A stretch of DNA of 64,000 bases from Allobogoriella alba (GTDB taxonomy: Bacteria; Actinomycetota; Actinomycetes; Actinomycetales; Actinomycetaceae). The stretch lies in contig NZ_JBHTCQ010000001.1 of assembly GCF_042665525.1 (NCBI RefSeq), forward strand, positions 1,674,001 to 1,738,000, read 5' to 3'. The notes beneath the pieces were generated by a model. That model did not search any database, had not been told where the DNA came from, and was given only the letters and a program-made list of their open reading frames with translations. Shown here piece by piece: positions 43,089-51,711 of the stretch; position 1 is the stretch's first letter; each line of letters opens with the position of its first letter. Made by a program: the position numbers and the translations under genes.

Positions 43089-44417
43089 GTGCGCCGTCGC
43101 GCCGTCCAGATGATCGTCGTGGCCGTCGCCGTGGCGGTCCTCATCACAGGCGTCCCCATGGCCATCTTCGGTGGCCTGCTGGTCTGGGACGACGAGCAGC
43201 GCACCCTCGACCTGCGGGCGGCCGGCCTGGCCCGCGCGGTGGAGCGTCGCATCAACAACGGTGACGAGCTCGACGAGTCCATGCTTCTGCCGTGGGTGGG
43301 CGGCGACGTCCAGCACCCGGCGTCGATCCAGGTGCTCGGGCCCGACGGCGCCGAGTACCGGACCGGACCGGACCTGGAGGGGCGCGTCCTGCGGTCCGCT
43401 CAGCTCACCCCCTCCGGAGCCACCGTCGTCATGGACGTCGACCTCATGCTCGTGCAGTGGCAGGTCGCGCGGGTCGTGCTGCTCATCGCGGCGGGTGCGG
43501 CACTCGCGCTGGCCGTCGGGATCGTGGTCGCCCGACGGCAGGCGCGAAACCTCTCCGCGCCGCTCATCTACCTCGCCGCGTCCGCCGAGCAGCTCGGCTC
43601 CGGGCAGGTGCGGCCCCGGATGGAGCCCTCGGGCATCGAGGAGATCGACCTGGTCGCGGCCGAGCTGGTCCGCACGGCCGACCGGATGGCCGGCCGGCTG
43701 GCCGCCGAGCGGCAGTTCGCCGCGGACGCCTCGCACCAGCTGCGGACCCCGTTGACGGCGCTGTCCATGCGGCTGGAAGAGATCCTCGCGCTGAGCGAGC
43801 AGGAGGACGTCCGGGAAGAGGCGCGCGCGTCGCTCGAGCAGCTCGAGCGGCTCACCGGCGTCGTGGAGGAGCTGTTGAAGACGTCCCGGTCCGCCTCCGG
43901 CGGCACCACCGAGGCCGTCCACCTCCACGAGGTCTTCGTGCAGCAGGACACCGAGTGGGCCCCGGCGTTCGCCGAGGCCGGCCGCGCCCTCGTCCTCGAC
44001 GATCCGGTCGGGGTCCCCGTCCTGGCGACTCCCGGCTCGCTCGCCCAGGTGCTCGCCACGCTCATCGAGAACTCCCTCAAGTACGGCGCCGGCACCACCA
44101 CGGTGCGTACCCGCACCTCCGGCAAGGGCAAGAACACCGGCGTCTTCATCGACGTGACGGACGAGGGCGAAGGCGTCAGCGACGACGTGGCGCCCGACAT
44201 CTTCACCAAGCACGTCTCGGGCGGCACGGGGACCGGGATCGGCCTGGCGCTCGCCAAGGACCTCGTCACGGCCGACGGCGGACGGCTGGAGCTCAGCCAG
44301 CGTCGCCCGCCGGTGTTCACCATCTTCCTCAACGCGCTGCCCGCGAGCCTCGACCCGGACGTCGTGCTCCCGCAGGGGGGCCTGGTGACCGTCGGACGCA
44401 GACGGCGACGCCGGTGA
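43089..44417 (+). CDS. Sensor histidine kinase
   Basis: A 442-residue membrane kinase. Transmembrane segments are at about 8-32 and 125-148, with an extracellular sensor loop of about 90 residues between them. A HAMP-like region (about 150-205) leads to the H-box FAADASHQLRTPL with His216. The ATPase shows ENSLKYG (N-box) and VTDEGEGVSDD (G1), and HVSGGTGTGIGLALAKDLVTADGG (G2). It phosphorylates the response regulator upstream. The unusual arginine-rich tail (GRRRRRR) ends the protein. Its stop overlaps the next gene by four bases. Confidence 0.92.
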   Translation: MRRRAVQMIVVAVAVAVLITGVPMAIFGGLLVWDDEQRTLDLRAAGLARAVERRINNGDELDESMLLPWVGGDVQHPASIQVLGPDGAEYRTGPDLEGRVLRSAQLTPSGATVVMDVDLMLVQWQVARVVLLIAAGAALALAVGIVVARRQARNLSAPLIYLAASAEQLGSGQVRPRMEPSGIEEIDLVAAELVRTADRMAGRLAAERQFAADASHQLRTPLTALSMRLEEILALSEQEDVREEARASLEQLERLTGVVEELLKTSRSASGGTTEAVHLHEVFVQQDTEWAPAFAEAGRALVLDDPVGVPVLATPGSLAQVLATLIENSLKYGAGTTTVRTRTSGKGKNTGVFIDVTDEGEGVSDDVAPDIFTKHVSGGTGTGIGLALAKDLVTADGGRLELSQRRPPVFTIFLNALPASLDPDVVLPQGGLVTVGRRRRRR

Positions 44418-45139
44418 GCGCGGCACGCTCGCGGTGGTGGCGGCTGCCCGGCATCCAGGTCACGCCCATCTGGCACATCTTCGTCGGCGTCGCCGTGGTG
44501 CACCTCGCCGCGCAGCTCTTCGGTTGGCAGGCCGTCGCGGACCTCACCCAGGTCCTGCTCATGCCGGCGCTGGCCTTCTCCGTGGTCGCCACCGGCATCC
44601 GCTCACCCATCGTCACGTGGGTGCTCGTCGCGCTGACCCTGTCCTGGCTGGGGGACAGCGCGCCGCGGATCGCGGAGGGCGACGTCGCCTTCCTGCTCAT
44701 GGTCGTGTTCTTCATGCTCGCGCAGGTGGCGTACCTGCGGGCTTTCTTCCCGCTCTGGCGCGCGTGGCAGGCCTCGCGCGCCCTGCGGGTGGCGCCGCTG
44801 GTCGCGTACGGCGTGGTCGCCGTCGTCCTGGTGGTCTGGTGCGCTCCCGGTGCCGGCGCGCTGCTGCCGGCCGTGGTGCTCTACGCCGTCGTGCTGTGCG
44901 CGATGGCGACGTTGGCGGTCTCGCTCGGCATGCACGGGCTCGTCGGGGGAGCGCTGTTCGTCATCTCCGACGGCCTCATCGCGATCCGGAGCTTCACCGG
45001 CTTCACCCCGCCGCTGGACGACTTCGTCGTCATGATCACCTACGTCGCGGCCCAGGCGCTGCTCGTGGAGGGTGCCCTGCGGGTCGTGCTCCGCCAGGAC
45101 GTCCAGCTCACCGGGCGACGGCCCGGTCCCGAGCGGTGA
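44414..45139 (+). CDS. YhhN/TMEM86-family membrane protein (lysoplasmalogenase-like)
   Basis: A 241-residue integral membrane protein with about eight transmembrane segments of the YhhN family. Family-like parts are VVFFMLAQVAYLRAFFP and GALFVISDGLIAIRSF, with the GxxxFxxSD motif carrying the catalytic aspartate of TMEM86 enzymes. It is translationally coupled (GTGA) to the sensor kinase, suggesting a membrane-linked signal. Its last 32 bases overlap the convergent GtrA gene. Confidence 0.82.
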   Translation: MSAARSRWWRLPGIQVTPIWHIFVGVAVVHLAAQLFGWQAVADLTQVLLMPALAFSVVATGIRSPIVTWVLVALTLSWLGDSAPRIAEGDVAFLLMVVFFMLAQVAYLRAFFPLWRAWQASRALRVAPLVAYGVVAVVLVVWCAPGAGALLPAVVLYAVVLCAMATLAVSLGMHGLVGGALFVISDGLIAIRSFTGFTPPLDDFVVMITYVAAQALLVEGALRVVLRQDVQLTGRRPGPER

Positions 45140-45656
45140 ACACGACGTACCGGTAGCACACGTACCGGAACGCGGTGCCCAGCACCAGCCCGACGCCGTT
45201 GGCGGCGATGTTGTCGGCAAGCGGCGAGGTCAGCCCCATCGCGTAGTGGCTGACCGCGAGGCAGCCGACCGCGATGGCCATGCCGCCGACGTTGACGAGG
45301 ACGAAGAGCGCCAGCTCGTGGTGCCGCTCGTCCCGCCTCGTCCGGGCGAAGGTCCAGTGCCGGTTGCCGAGCCACGCGACGAGCACCGACACCGCCACGG
45401 ACAGCACCTTGGCCGTCAACGGCTTCTCGCCGAGCAGCTCGCCCGGGCCGAAGCGCAGCAGGTTGAACAGGCCGACGTCCACCACGTAGGCCATGCCGCC
45501 GACGGCGCAGAACCGGGCGACCTCGGCCAGCCAGGCGCGCACGGACTGCCCGCGCAGCAGGCGGCGCACGAGCGAGGGGGAGGCGAGGTAGGGGCGGGTG
45601 ACCGGGTCACTCGCCCCCGTGTCCGGGGTGGCCGTGTCCGAGCGTGACGTGGTCAC
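45108..45656 (-). CDS. GtrA-family membrane protein
   Basis: A 182-residue protein with four transmembrane segments of the GtrA family, thought to help move lipid-linked sugars across the membrane. Marks are WLAEVARFCAVGGMAYVVDVGLFNLLRF, GNRHWTFARTRRDERHHELALFVLVNVGGMAI and NGVGLVLGTAFRYVCYRYVVF. I chose GTG 45656 because a minus-strand TAGGGT ends seven bases before it; the longer frame would begin at GTG 45665. It might serve the glycopolymer cluster starting 2 kb away. Confidence 0.85.
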   Translation of the reverse strand: MTTSRSDTATPDTGASDPVTRPYLASPSLVRRLLRGQSVRAWLAEVARFCAVGGMAYVVDVGLFNLLRFGPGELLGEKPLTAKVLSVAVSVLVAWLGNRHWTFARTRRDERHHELALFVLVNVGGMAIAVGCLAVSHYAMGLTSPLADNIAANGVGLVLGTAFRYVCYRYVVFTARDRAVAR

Positions 45657-45663
45657 CGGGCCC

Positions 45664-45669
45664 ACCCTA
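45664..45669 (-). promoter_or_regulatory. gtrA-like gene -10 box (leaderless)
   Basis: TAGGGT on the minus strand, seven bases before GTG 45656. It is back-to-back with the purK -10 box, only six bases away. Confidence 0.5.
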
Positions 45670-45675
45670 AGGGGT

Positions 45676-45681
45676 TAGGCT
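45676..45681 (+). promoter_or_regulatory. purK -10 box (leaderless)
   Basis: TAGGCT, eight bases before GTG 45690. The -35 region would lie inside the neighbouring gtrA coding sequence. Confidence 0.55.
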
Positions 45682-45689
45682 CGGCGGTC

Positions 45690-46868
45690 GTGAGTGGACC
45701 TGTGATCGCCGTCGTCGGTGGCGGCCAGCTGGCCCGGATGATGCAGCAGCAAGCCGTCGCGCTGGGCGTGCACCTGCGGGTGCTCGTCGAGTCCCCGACG
45801 TCTTCGACCGCGCAGGTGGTGCCGGACGCCCCGGTGGGGGCCGCCGCGGACGAGGACGCCGTGCGCAGCCTGGTCGACGGGGCGGAGGTTCTCACCTTCG
45901 AGCACGAGCACGTCCCGACGGCGCTGCTGGAGGCCCTCGACGCCGGTGGCGTCCCGGTCCGGCCCGGTCCCGGTGCCCTGGTGCACGCCCAGGACAAGAT
46001 CGTCATGCGGACCGCGCTGACCGAGCTGGGCGTTCCGTGCCCCGCCTGGGCCGCCGTCGCGGACGAGGCCGCCCTGCAGGCGTTCGGCGACGACGTCGGC
46101 TGGCCGGTGGTCGTCAAGACCGCACGCGGCGGCTATGACGGCAAGGGGGTGCGGGTGGTCTCCGCCGCCCTCGAGGCCGCGGACTGGTTCGAGGCGCTCG
46201 AGCCGGGCACGAGCCTGCTCGCCGAGGCGAAGGTCCCGTTCACCCGCGAGCTCGCGGTCCTGGTCGCCCGCCGCCCGAGCGGCGAGGTGCGCACCTGGCC
46301 GGTGGTCCAGACGATCCAGCAGGACGGCGTCTGCTTCGAGGTCCTCGCGCCCGCACCGGGGCTGGAGGAGGCCACGGCCGCCCGCGCCCGCGAGATCGGC
46401 GAGCGGGTCGCGACGGGGCTCGGCGTCACCGGCGTGCTCGCCGTCGAGATGTTCGAGGTCGCCGGCCCCTCGTCGCACCCCGGCGCCGACGGCGGCACGA
46501 GCCTGCTCGTCAACGAGCTCGCCATGCGCCCCCACAACTCGGGCCACTGGACCATCGACGGTGCGGTGACGAGCCAGTTCGAGCAGCACCTGCGCGCCGT
46601 GCTCGACTGGCCCCTGGGAGACACCGCGGCGACGACGCCGCACGCCGTCATGGTCAACCTGCTGGGGTCCGCGCTGACGGACCCCCGGACCGCGTACCCG
46701 CAGGTCATGGCCCGCTACCCGGAGGCCAAGGTGCACCTCTACGGCAAGGAGGTCCGTCCGGGGCGCAAGCTCGGGCACGTGACGGTCGTCGGGACCGACC
46801 TCGAGCGGGCCCGGGCGAGGGCGAACGGGGCCGTCGCGCTGCTCCGCGGCGAATCGGTGCCAGACTGA
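45690..46868 (+). CDS. purK: N5-carboxyaminoimidazole ribonucleotide synthase
   Basis: A 392-residue ATP-grasp enzyme of purine synthesis that carboxylates AIR to N5-CAIR. The N terminus IAVVGGGQLARMMQQQAVALG, VKTARGGYDGKGV, and VNELAMRPHNSGHWTIDG are conserved. HLYGKEVRPGRKLGHVTV is the typical C-terminal segment. It is followed by purE after 25 bases. Confidence 0.94.
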   Translation: MSGPVIAVVGGGQLARMMQQQAVALGVHLRVLVESPTSSTAQVVPDAPVGAAADEDAVRSLVDGAEVLTFEHEHVPTALLEALDAGGVPVRPGPGALVHAQDKIVMRTALTELGVPCPAWAAVADEAALQAFGDDVGWPVVVKTARGGYDGKGVRVVSAALEAADWFEALEPGTSLLAEAKVPFTRELAVLVARRPSGEVRTWPVVQTIQQDGVCFEVLAPAPGLEEATAARAREIGERVATGLGVTGVLAVEMFEVAGPSSHPGADGGTSLLVNELAMRPHNSGHWTIDGAVTSQFEQHLRAVLDWPLGDTAATTPHAVMVNLLGSALTDPRTAYPQVMARYPEAKVHLYGKEVRPGRKLGHVTVVGTDLERARARANGAVALLRGESVPD

Positions 46869-46893
46869 CCGCGGGCGCGAGAGGGGAGCAGAC

Positions 46894-47421
46894 ATGGGTG
46901 CAGCGGTCGGGATCGTCATGGGGTCGGACTCGGACTGGCCGGTGATGAAGGATGCCGCCGACGTCCTCGAGGAGCTCGAGGTGGCCACCGAGGTGGACGT
47001 GGTCTCCGCCCACCGGATGCCCGAGGCGATGATCGCCTACGGCCGCGAGGCGACCGACCGGGGCCTGCAGGTCATCATCGCCGGCGCGGGCGGTGCCGCC
47101 CACCTGCCGGGCATGCTCGCCTCGGTGACCCCGCTGCCGGTGATCGGCGTGCCGGTCCCGCTGCGTCACCTGGACGGCATGGACTCGCTGCTGTCGATCG
47201 TGCAGATGCCCTCGGGGGTGCCCGTGGCCACCGTGTCCGTCGGCGGTGCCCGCAACGCCGGCCTGCTCGCCGCCCGCATCCTCGGCGCCGGCACGGACGA
47301 GGTGGCCGCCGCGGTGCGCGCACGCATGGTCGACTTCCAGGAGAACCTGCGCAAGGCCGCCGAGGAGAAGGGTGCCCGGCTGCGCTCCCAGCGCGCCACC
47401 AAGCTGGGCTTCGGTTCCTGA
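46894..47421 (+). CDS. purE: N5-carboxyaminoimidazole ribonucleotide mutase
   Basis: A 175-residue enzyme that converts N5-CAIR to CAIR. The signature GIVMGSDSDWPVMKDAADVL, VVSAHRMPEAM and IAGAGGAAHLPGMLAS are complete. The ATG follows GAGAGGGGAG. It forms the purKE pair, with the glycopolymer cluster starting only 17 bases downstream, so part of that cluster could share the purine promoter. Confidence 0.94.
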   Translation: MGAAVGIVMGSDSDWPVMKDAADVLEELEVATEVDVVSAHRMPEAMIAYGREATDRGLQVIIAGAGGAAHLPGMLASVTPLPVIGVPVPLRHLDGMDSLLSIVQMPSGVPVATVSVGGARNAGLLAARILGAGTDEVAAAVRARMVDFQENLRKAAEEKGARLRSQRATKLGFGS

Positions 47422-47438
47422 CTGGAAGACTGCACCGC

Positions 47439-48488
47439 GTGACTCCCCGATCCGCCGCGTCGCGTCCGGTGCGTGCGCGCGGCCTCGTCGAGTCCCCGCT
47501 CCAGCTGCTCAGCGCGGTCGAGGCGCACGCCGCCGGCCTGGGCGGGGCCGCCACGACCGTGCACGTGCGTTCCGACGTGCCGGCCCTCGATGACGCCCGG
47601 CGCGAGCTGGAGCAGGTCGGGTTGCCCGACGGACTGGACCTCGTGCTCTCCGCGCGACGCGCGGCACTCGGGTGGCGCGAGCCCGTCGAGCTCGTCGGCG
47701 ACGCGTTCTCCGGGCTGTACCAGACGGCGGCCCTGCCCTCCGCCGTGCCACCGGCCGCCCGCCTGCGCCGCGCCGAGCGCGTGGTGCTGCTCGACGACGG
47801 TCTGGCCACCCTCGAGCTGGTGCGGGTGCTCACCACGGACGGCGCGCCGCTCGTGCGGATCGGCTCCGCGGCCGGCGACGTGCGCCGCACCCTGGGCACG
47901 GTCGCGGCCCGTCAGCTCCGTGCGCTCGCGCGCCGGGGAAGCCTGGTGCTGTTCACCGCCATGCCGCTGGACACCGCGACCACGAAGCAGCTCGTCGGCC
48001 GGGGTGTCCGGGTGGTCCCGAACAGGTTCACCTGGCTGGCCGGCGTCGACCTGCCGGGCACGCCGGACGAACCCACCGTGGTGGTCGGCTCCGGCATGGT
48101 GGCCGACGGCCTCCTCGACCCCGACGGCTACGTCCGGTGGGTGGCGGACCTCGCGGCCTCCGAGCCGCTGCGGTACTTCCCGCACCGGCGCAACGACCCG
48201 AGCGTGCTGTCCCGGCTGGCCGCGCTGCCGGGGGTCACGGTGGACGCGCCGGGTGCCCCGGTCGAGCTACGGCTGCAGGGGCTGCGGGCCGGGCAGCGGG
48301 TCGTCACGCTGCCCTCGACGTCCTCCGTGCTGCTCACCCGCATGCTCGGACCGCGCGGTGTGCGTGTGGACGCCCGTGACGTGCCGGAGACATGGTGGAC
48401 GGCCGCCGCCTCCCCGTCGTTGCGGCAGCACCTGCGCAGCGTGCTCGCCCTGGCCGAGGCCGCGCGGGCGCAGGGCGAGCAGGTCTGA
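47439..48488 (+). CDS. Putative sialyltransferase-like glycosyltransferase (GT52/polyST motif pattern)
   Basis: A 349-residue protein with no simple match that I recognise overall. Three motifs of bacterial sialyl- and polysialyltransferases are in the right order: the N-terminal VESPLQLLSAVEAH (residues 17-30), LLDDG (117-121, the D/E-D/E-G motif), PHRRND (248-253, in place of HP) and STSSV (293-297, the S-S/T motif). ESPLQL is also the start of GT52 sialyltransferases. The location beside a Kdn/sialic-acid-type cluster supports the call. GTG 47439 is 17 bases after purE. The donor and acceptor are unknown. Confidence 0.55.
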   Translation: MTPRSAASRPVRARGLVESPLQLLSAVEAHAAGLGGAATTVHVRSDVPALDDARRELEQVGLPDGLDLVLSARRAALGWREPVELVGDAFSGLYQTAALPSAVPPAARLRRAERVVLLDDGLATLELVRVLTTDGAPLVRIGSAAGDVRRTLGTVAARQLRALARRGSLVLFTAMPLDTATTKQLVGRGVRVVPNRFTWLAGVDLPGTPDEPTVVVGSGMVADGLLDPDGYVRWVADLAASEPLRYFPHRRNDPSVLSRLAALPGVTVDAPGAPVELRLQGLRAGQRVVTLPSTSSVLLTRMLGPRGVRVDARDVPETWWTAAASPSLRQHLRSVLALAEAARAQGEQV

Positions 48489-48512
48489 GCTGCGGAGATC
48501 GTGGAGCGGCGC

Positions 48513-50369
48513 ATGGCGAGATCACCCCGCATCTCCGTGGTCGTGCCCGCGCGGGACGTCCAGGCCTACGTCGCCGACGCGCTGACGAGCCTCACCCGGC
48601 AGGTCGAGGATCCGCGCGAGCTCCAGGTGATCGTGGTCGACGACGCCTCCTCGGACGCGACCGGCGAGATCGTCGCGCGCTTCCAGGCACTCCTGCCGGG
48701 ACTGTCGATCCTGACCAACGCCGCCCCGGTCGGCAGCGCCAGCGCACGCAACCAGGGCCTGGACATGGCGACCGGACGGTACGTGGCGTTCCTGGACGCG
48801 GACGACTGGCTGGCGCCCGGGCACCTGTCCGAGGTCGCAGACGCCCTGGAGCATCTTCGCGTCGACCTCGTCCGGGTCGACCACACGACGGTCGAGGGCA
48901 GACGTCGCCGGCTCCGCCGCGCCCCGCACGGGCTGCGCGGCGTGCCGCTGGACCCGCGGGGCTCGATCCTCCCGGTCGACGAGCGCACCATGGTCGACTA
49001 CCCGTACGCGTGGGCGGGCATGTTCGACCGGGCGCTCCTGGAGGACGGGACGCTCCGGTTCCCCGACGGCCTGCGGACCGCGGAGGACCGGCCGTGGATC
49101 TGGCACCTCTTCCTGCGGGCCCGTTCCTACGCCGTCGTCGACGCACCCGGGATCTGCTACCGCCGAGGCCTCCCCGGGTCGCTCAGCCGCACGACGGATC
49201 TCCGCCAGCTCGACATCCTCCCGGCGTTGCGCCAGACCTTCGACGCCGTCGAGGCGGAGCCCGACCACGAGCCCTACCTCCAGAAGCTCGCCCGCACCGC
49301 GATCGACCTGCTCAGCCACCACCTGCGCCGCGCGGGCCGCATGCCGGCCGGCGCCCGCGACGTGCTGCGCGCGGGCGTGCCCGAGCTGCTCGGCCGCATC
49401 CCGCCCGACCTCCTCGCGCACGAGACCGCACGTATGCACCCCGGCCGGGCCTGGGTGCTGCACGGCCTGCTGCCGACGGCGGACCCCGGGCTGCGGTACC
49501 GACCGCCGGCGCGGTACGTGCGGGCACCCGCGCGCACGGAACCGCTGGTCGCGCCGGCCGCGCCCGCCCACGTGGTCGTGGTGACGGGCCGGGCCGATGT
49601 GCCGCTCGTCGCCGCGGCGCTGGACGCCGGGTTCCTCGACGGCGAGCTGGTGCTCCTCCACACGGGTGACGACGTCGCCGAGCCGTTGCGGGACCGGTTC
49701 GACCGCTGCGAGGACCTGGCGACGCTGCTCGCGCCCACGGACCCCGCCGCGTGGGACGTCCCCGCCGACGCACAGCCGGCCCACGGGCGCCTGCTGCGCC
49801 GCCGATGGGGCCTGGCCGGGCCGACGCACCTCGTGGTGCCCGGCCTCGACGACGCGCCCGGTCGCGTCCTGGCCATGTGCCTGCACGACGCCACGCTCAC
49901 CGTGTGCTCCACGGCGCGGGACCTCTACACCCCTTCGAGGTCACGACTGCCGCTGACGCTCGCGCAGCGGCTGCGCGAGGTCTGGCACGTGCCGCCCGCC
50001 GAGGGCACCGTGCCCTGGCTCGCCGTCGAGCACGGCGTGACCGCACGAACGCTCGCGGCCGAGCGGCCCGTGCTGCGTGCCGTCCCCGGACCTGAGCTGG
50101 CCGCCGCCCTCGGGTACGTCGCGCGGCCCGACGACCTCCCGTGGCTGCGCCCCGACGTGGCGGAGCTCCTCGCGCGCTCGTGGTCGGCGCGGGAACGGTT
50201 CGACCCGCGACGTCTCGCCGAGCTCGGGCTGATCCCGGGCCGCCGCGGTGCCCTCGCCGAGGGCCGCCGGGTGGCGGCCCGGTTGCTGCGCCACCCGGTG
50301 ACCGGGTACGTGCTCGACCGGGGCGGGGTGCTCCGTGCTGTCGACGCCGCCCGGTCCCGGCCCTCGTGA
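48513..50369 (+). CDS. Glycosyltransferase family 2 with extra C-terminal domain
   Basis: A 618-residue protein. Residues 1-330 are a GT2 enzyme (VVVPARDVQAYVADALTSLTRQ, VVDDASSD, FLDADDW as DXD motif, RTAEDRPWIWHLF) very similar to the single-domain protein at 57647-58669. The last 270 residues begin APAHVVVVTGRADVPLVAAALDAG and look like the N-terminal Rossmann region of the neighbouring gene type at 58666 (polysialyltransferase-like), with the HP motif not evident. So this looks like a fusion of two activities that are separate genes in the second locus. The start is ATG 48513 (GGAG seven bases upstream); GTG 48501 is an alternative. Confidence 0.78.
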   Translation: MARSPRISVVVPARDVQAYVADALTSLTRQVEDPRELQVIVVDDASSDATGEIVARFQALLPGLSILTNAAPVGSASARNQGLDMATGRYVAFLDADDWLAPGHLSEVADALEHLRVDLVRVDHTTVEGRRRRLRRAPHGLRGVPLDPRGSILPVDERTMVDYPYAWAGMFDRALLEDGTLRFPDGLRTAEDRPWIWHLFLRARSYAVVDAPGICYRRGLPGSLSRTTDLRQLDILPALRQTFDAVEAEPDHEPYLQKLARTAIDLLSHHLRRAGRMPAGARDVLRAGVPELLGRIPPDLLAHETARMHPGRAWVLHGLLPTADPGLRYRPPARYVRAPARTEPLVAPAAPAHVVVVTGRADVPLVAAALDAGFLDGELVLLHTGDDVAEPLRDRFDRCEDLATLLAPTDPAAWDVPADAQPAHGRLLRRRWGLAGPTHLVVPGLDDAPGRVLAMCLHDATLTVCSTARDLYTPSRSRLPLTLAQRLREVWHVPPAEGTVPWLAVEHGVTARTLAAERPVLRAVPGPELAAALGYVARPDDLPWLRPDVAELLARSWSARERFDPRRLAELGLIPGRRGALAEGRRVAARLLRHPVTGYVLDRGGVLRAVDAARSRPS

Positions 50370-50382
50370 GAGACTGCCCGCC

Positions 50383-51555
50383 GTGGTCTCCGTGCTCGCC
50401 GTCGTCGACAGCGACTCGTACCTCAAGTGGGCGTGCACGACCCTCGACCGGCTCCCCGAGGGCGCCGGGCTGACGCGCAGCGTCGCCGTCGTCCGCTCGC
50501 CGCTCATGCCGTCCGCGGACCAGGTCGCCGCGGCGGTCGCGGGCACCGCGATCGGCACCCCGGAACCGGTCGGTGTGGCGGGCCTCGGCCGGCTCCTGGC
50601 GCGCCGCCGCCCCGACGTCGTGCTCGTCGCCGCCACCGGGCCGGTCGCCGAGATGATCGCCCGGGTCGCCGTGCGGTCCGGGCCGGCGCCCCGGCCGGCG
50701 CTCGTCTCCGGCCTGCCGGGCATCGCGCTGCCGGCGAGCGCGACGGCGGTGCGCTACCGCCGGTGGACGGACGCCTTCGTCGTGCACAGCCGGACCGAGG
50801 CCGTCGCCTACCGTGACCTCTTCGATGCGCACGGCCCCGGTCCCCGCATCGTGCTGACCCGCCTGCCGTTCCTCGCCGACCCCACGGACGACCCCGGACC
50901 CGTGCGGCGGGTGGTGTTCGCACCGCAGTCGCTGGTCCCGTCGGACCGGGCGGACCGGGTGCGGGTGCTCGACGGGCTCGCCCGCGTCGCTGCCGCGGGC
51001 TACGAGGTCCTGGTCAAGCTGCGCGCCCGGGCCGGTGAGCGTCAGACGCACAACGAGGCCTACCCGTACGACGCCCTCTGGTCCGACGAGCACCGGGACC
51101 TCGGCCATCCGGCCGACGCCGTGACCTTCGTCGACGGACCGATGGGGGAGTGGCTCCGGCCCGGTACCGCGCTGGTGACGGTCAGCTCGACGGCCGCGCT
51201 CGAGTCGATGGCGCTCGGGCTGCCCACGGTGCTGCTGGACGACTTCGGGGTGAGCGAGACGCTGCTCAACGAGCCGTTCGCCGGCAGCGGCTGCCTGGCC
51301 ACCCTGGCCGACGTCCCGGAGCTGCTCGCCCGCGGCGGGAGGAGACCGGACCCGGGGTGGCTCGAGCTCAACTACCTCCACGGCACGCCGTCCGAGCTTC
51401 CGGCCGCGATCCAGGACCTTGCCGCGGACCGCACGGCGGGGAGGCTGGAGCCGCGAGAGGTCGCCCCGGTCTCGTGGGTCCGCCTCCTGCGGACAGTGGC
51501 GCGCTCCGCGATCCCGGTGGACCTCGCGAGGCGGTTCGCGAGGCGGCCCGCCTAG
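50383..51555 (+). CDS. Putative glycosyltransferase, DUF6716-like
   Basis: A 390-residue protein. It begins VVSVLAVVDSDSYLKWACTTLDRLP and contains VVHSRTEAVAYRDL, VVFAPQSLVP and LVTVSSTAALESMALGLPTVLLDDFGVSETLLNEPFAGSG, a GT-B-type C-terminal nucleotide-sugar site with an SST pair. From memory, similar actinobacterial proteins are annotated as DUF6716 putative glycosyltransferases. Start GTG 50383 is 13 bases after the previous stop, without a good ribosome site; a longer frame would begin at GTG 50335, inside the upstream gene. Confidence 0.6.
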   Translation: MVSVLAVVDSDSYLKWACTTLDRLPEGAGLTRSVAVVRSPLMPSADQVAAAVAGTAIGTPEPVGVAGLGRLLARRRPDVVLVAATGPVAEMIARVAVRSGPAPRPALVSGLPGIALPASATAVRYRRWTDAFVVHSRTEAVAYRDLFDAHGPGPRIVLTRLPFLADPTDDPGPVRRVVFAPQSLVPSDRADRVRVLDGLARVAAAGYEVLVKLRARAGERQTHNEAYPYDALWSDEHRDLGHPADAVTFVDGPMGEWLRPGTALVTVSSTAALESMALGLPTVLLDDFGVSETLLNEPFAGSGCLATLADVPELLARGGRRPDPGWLELNYLHGTPSELPAAIQDLAADRTAGRLEPREVAPVSWVRLLRTVARSAIPVDLARRFARRPA

Positions 51556-51711
51556 CGAGCGGCCTGCTCGATCCCACGCAGTGGGCAGGCGCGCCCTCGG
51601 GCCTGAGCCGGCCGGGCTCATCGATGCACTAGCGTCCTGGAGTGCCAACGGCTGCCGGTTGTCGCGGCCGGTGAGGACGTCGTACTCCGTCGATCGAGGT
51701 GAGCAAGGAAC

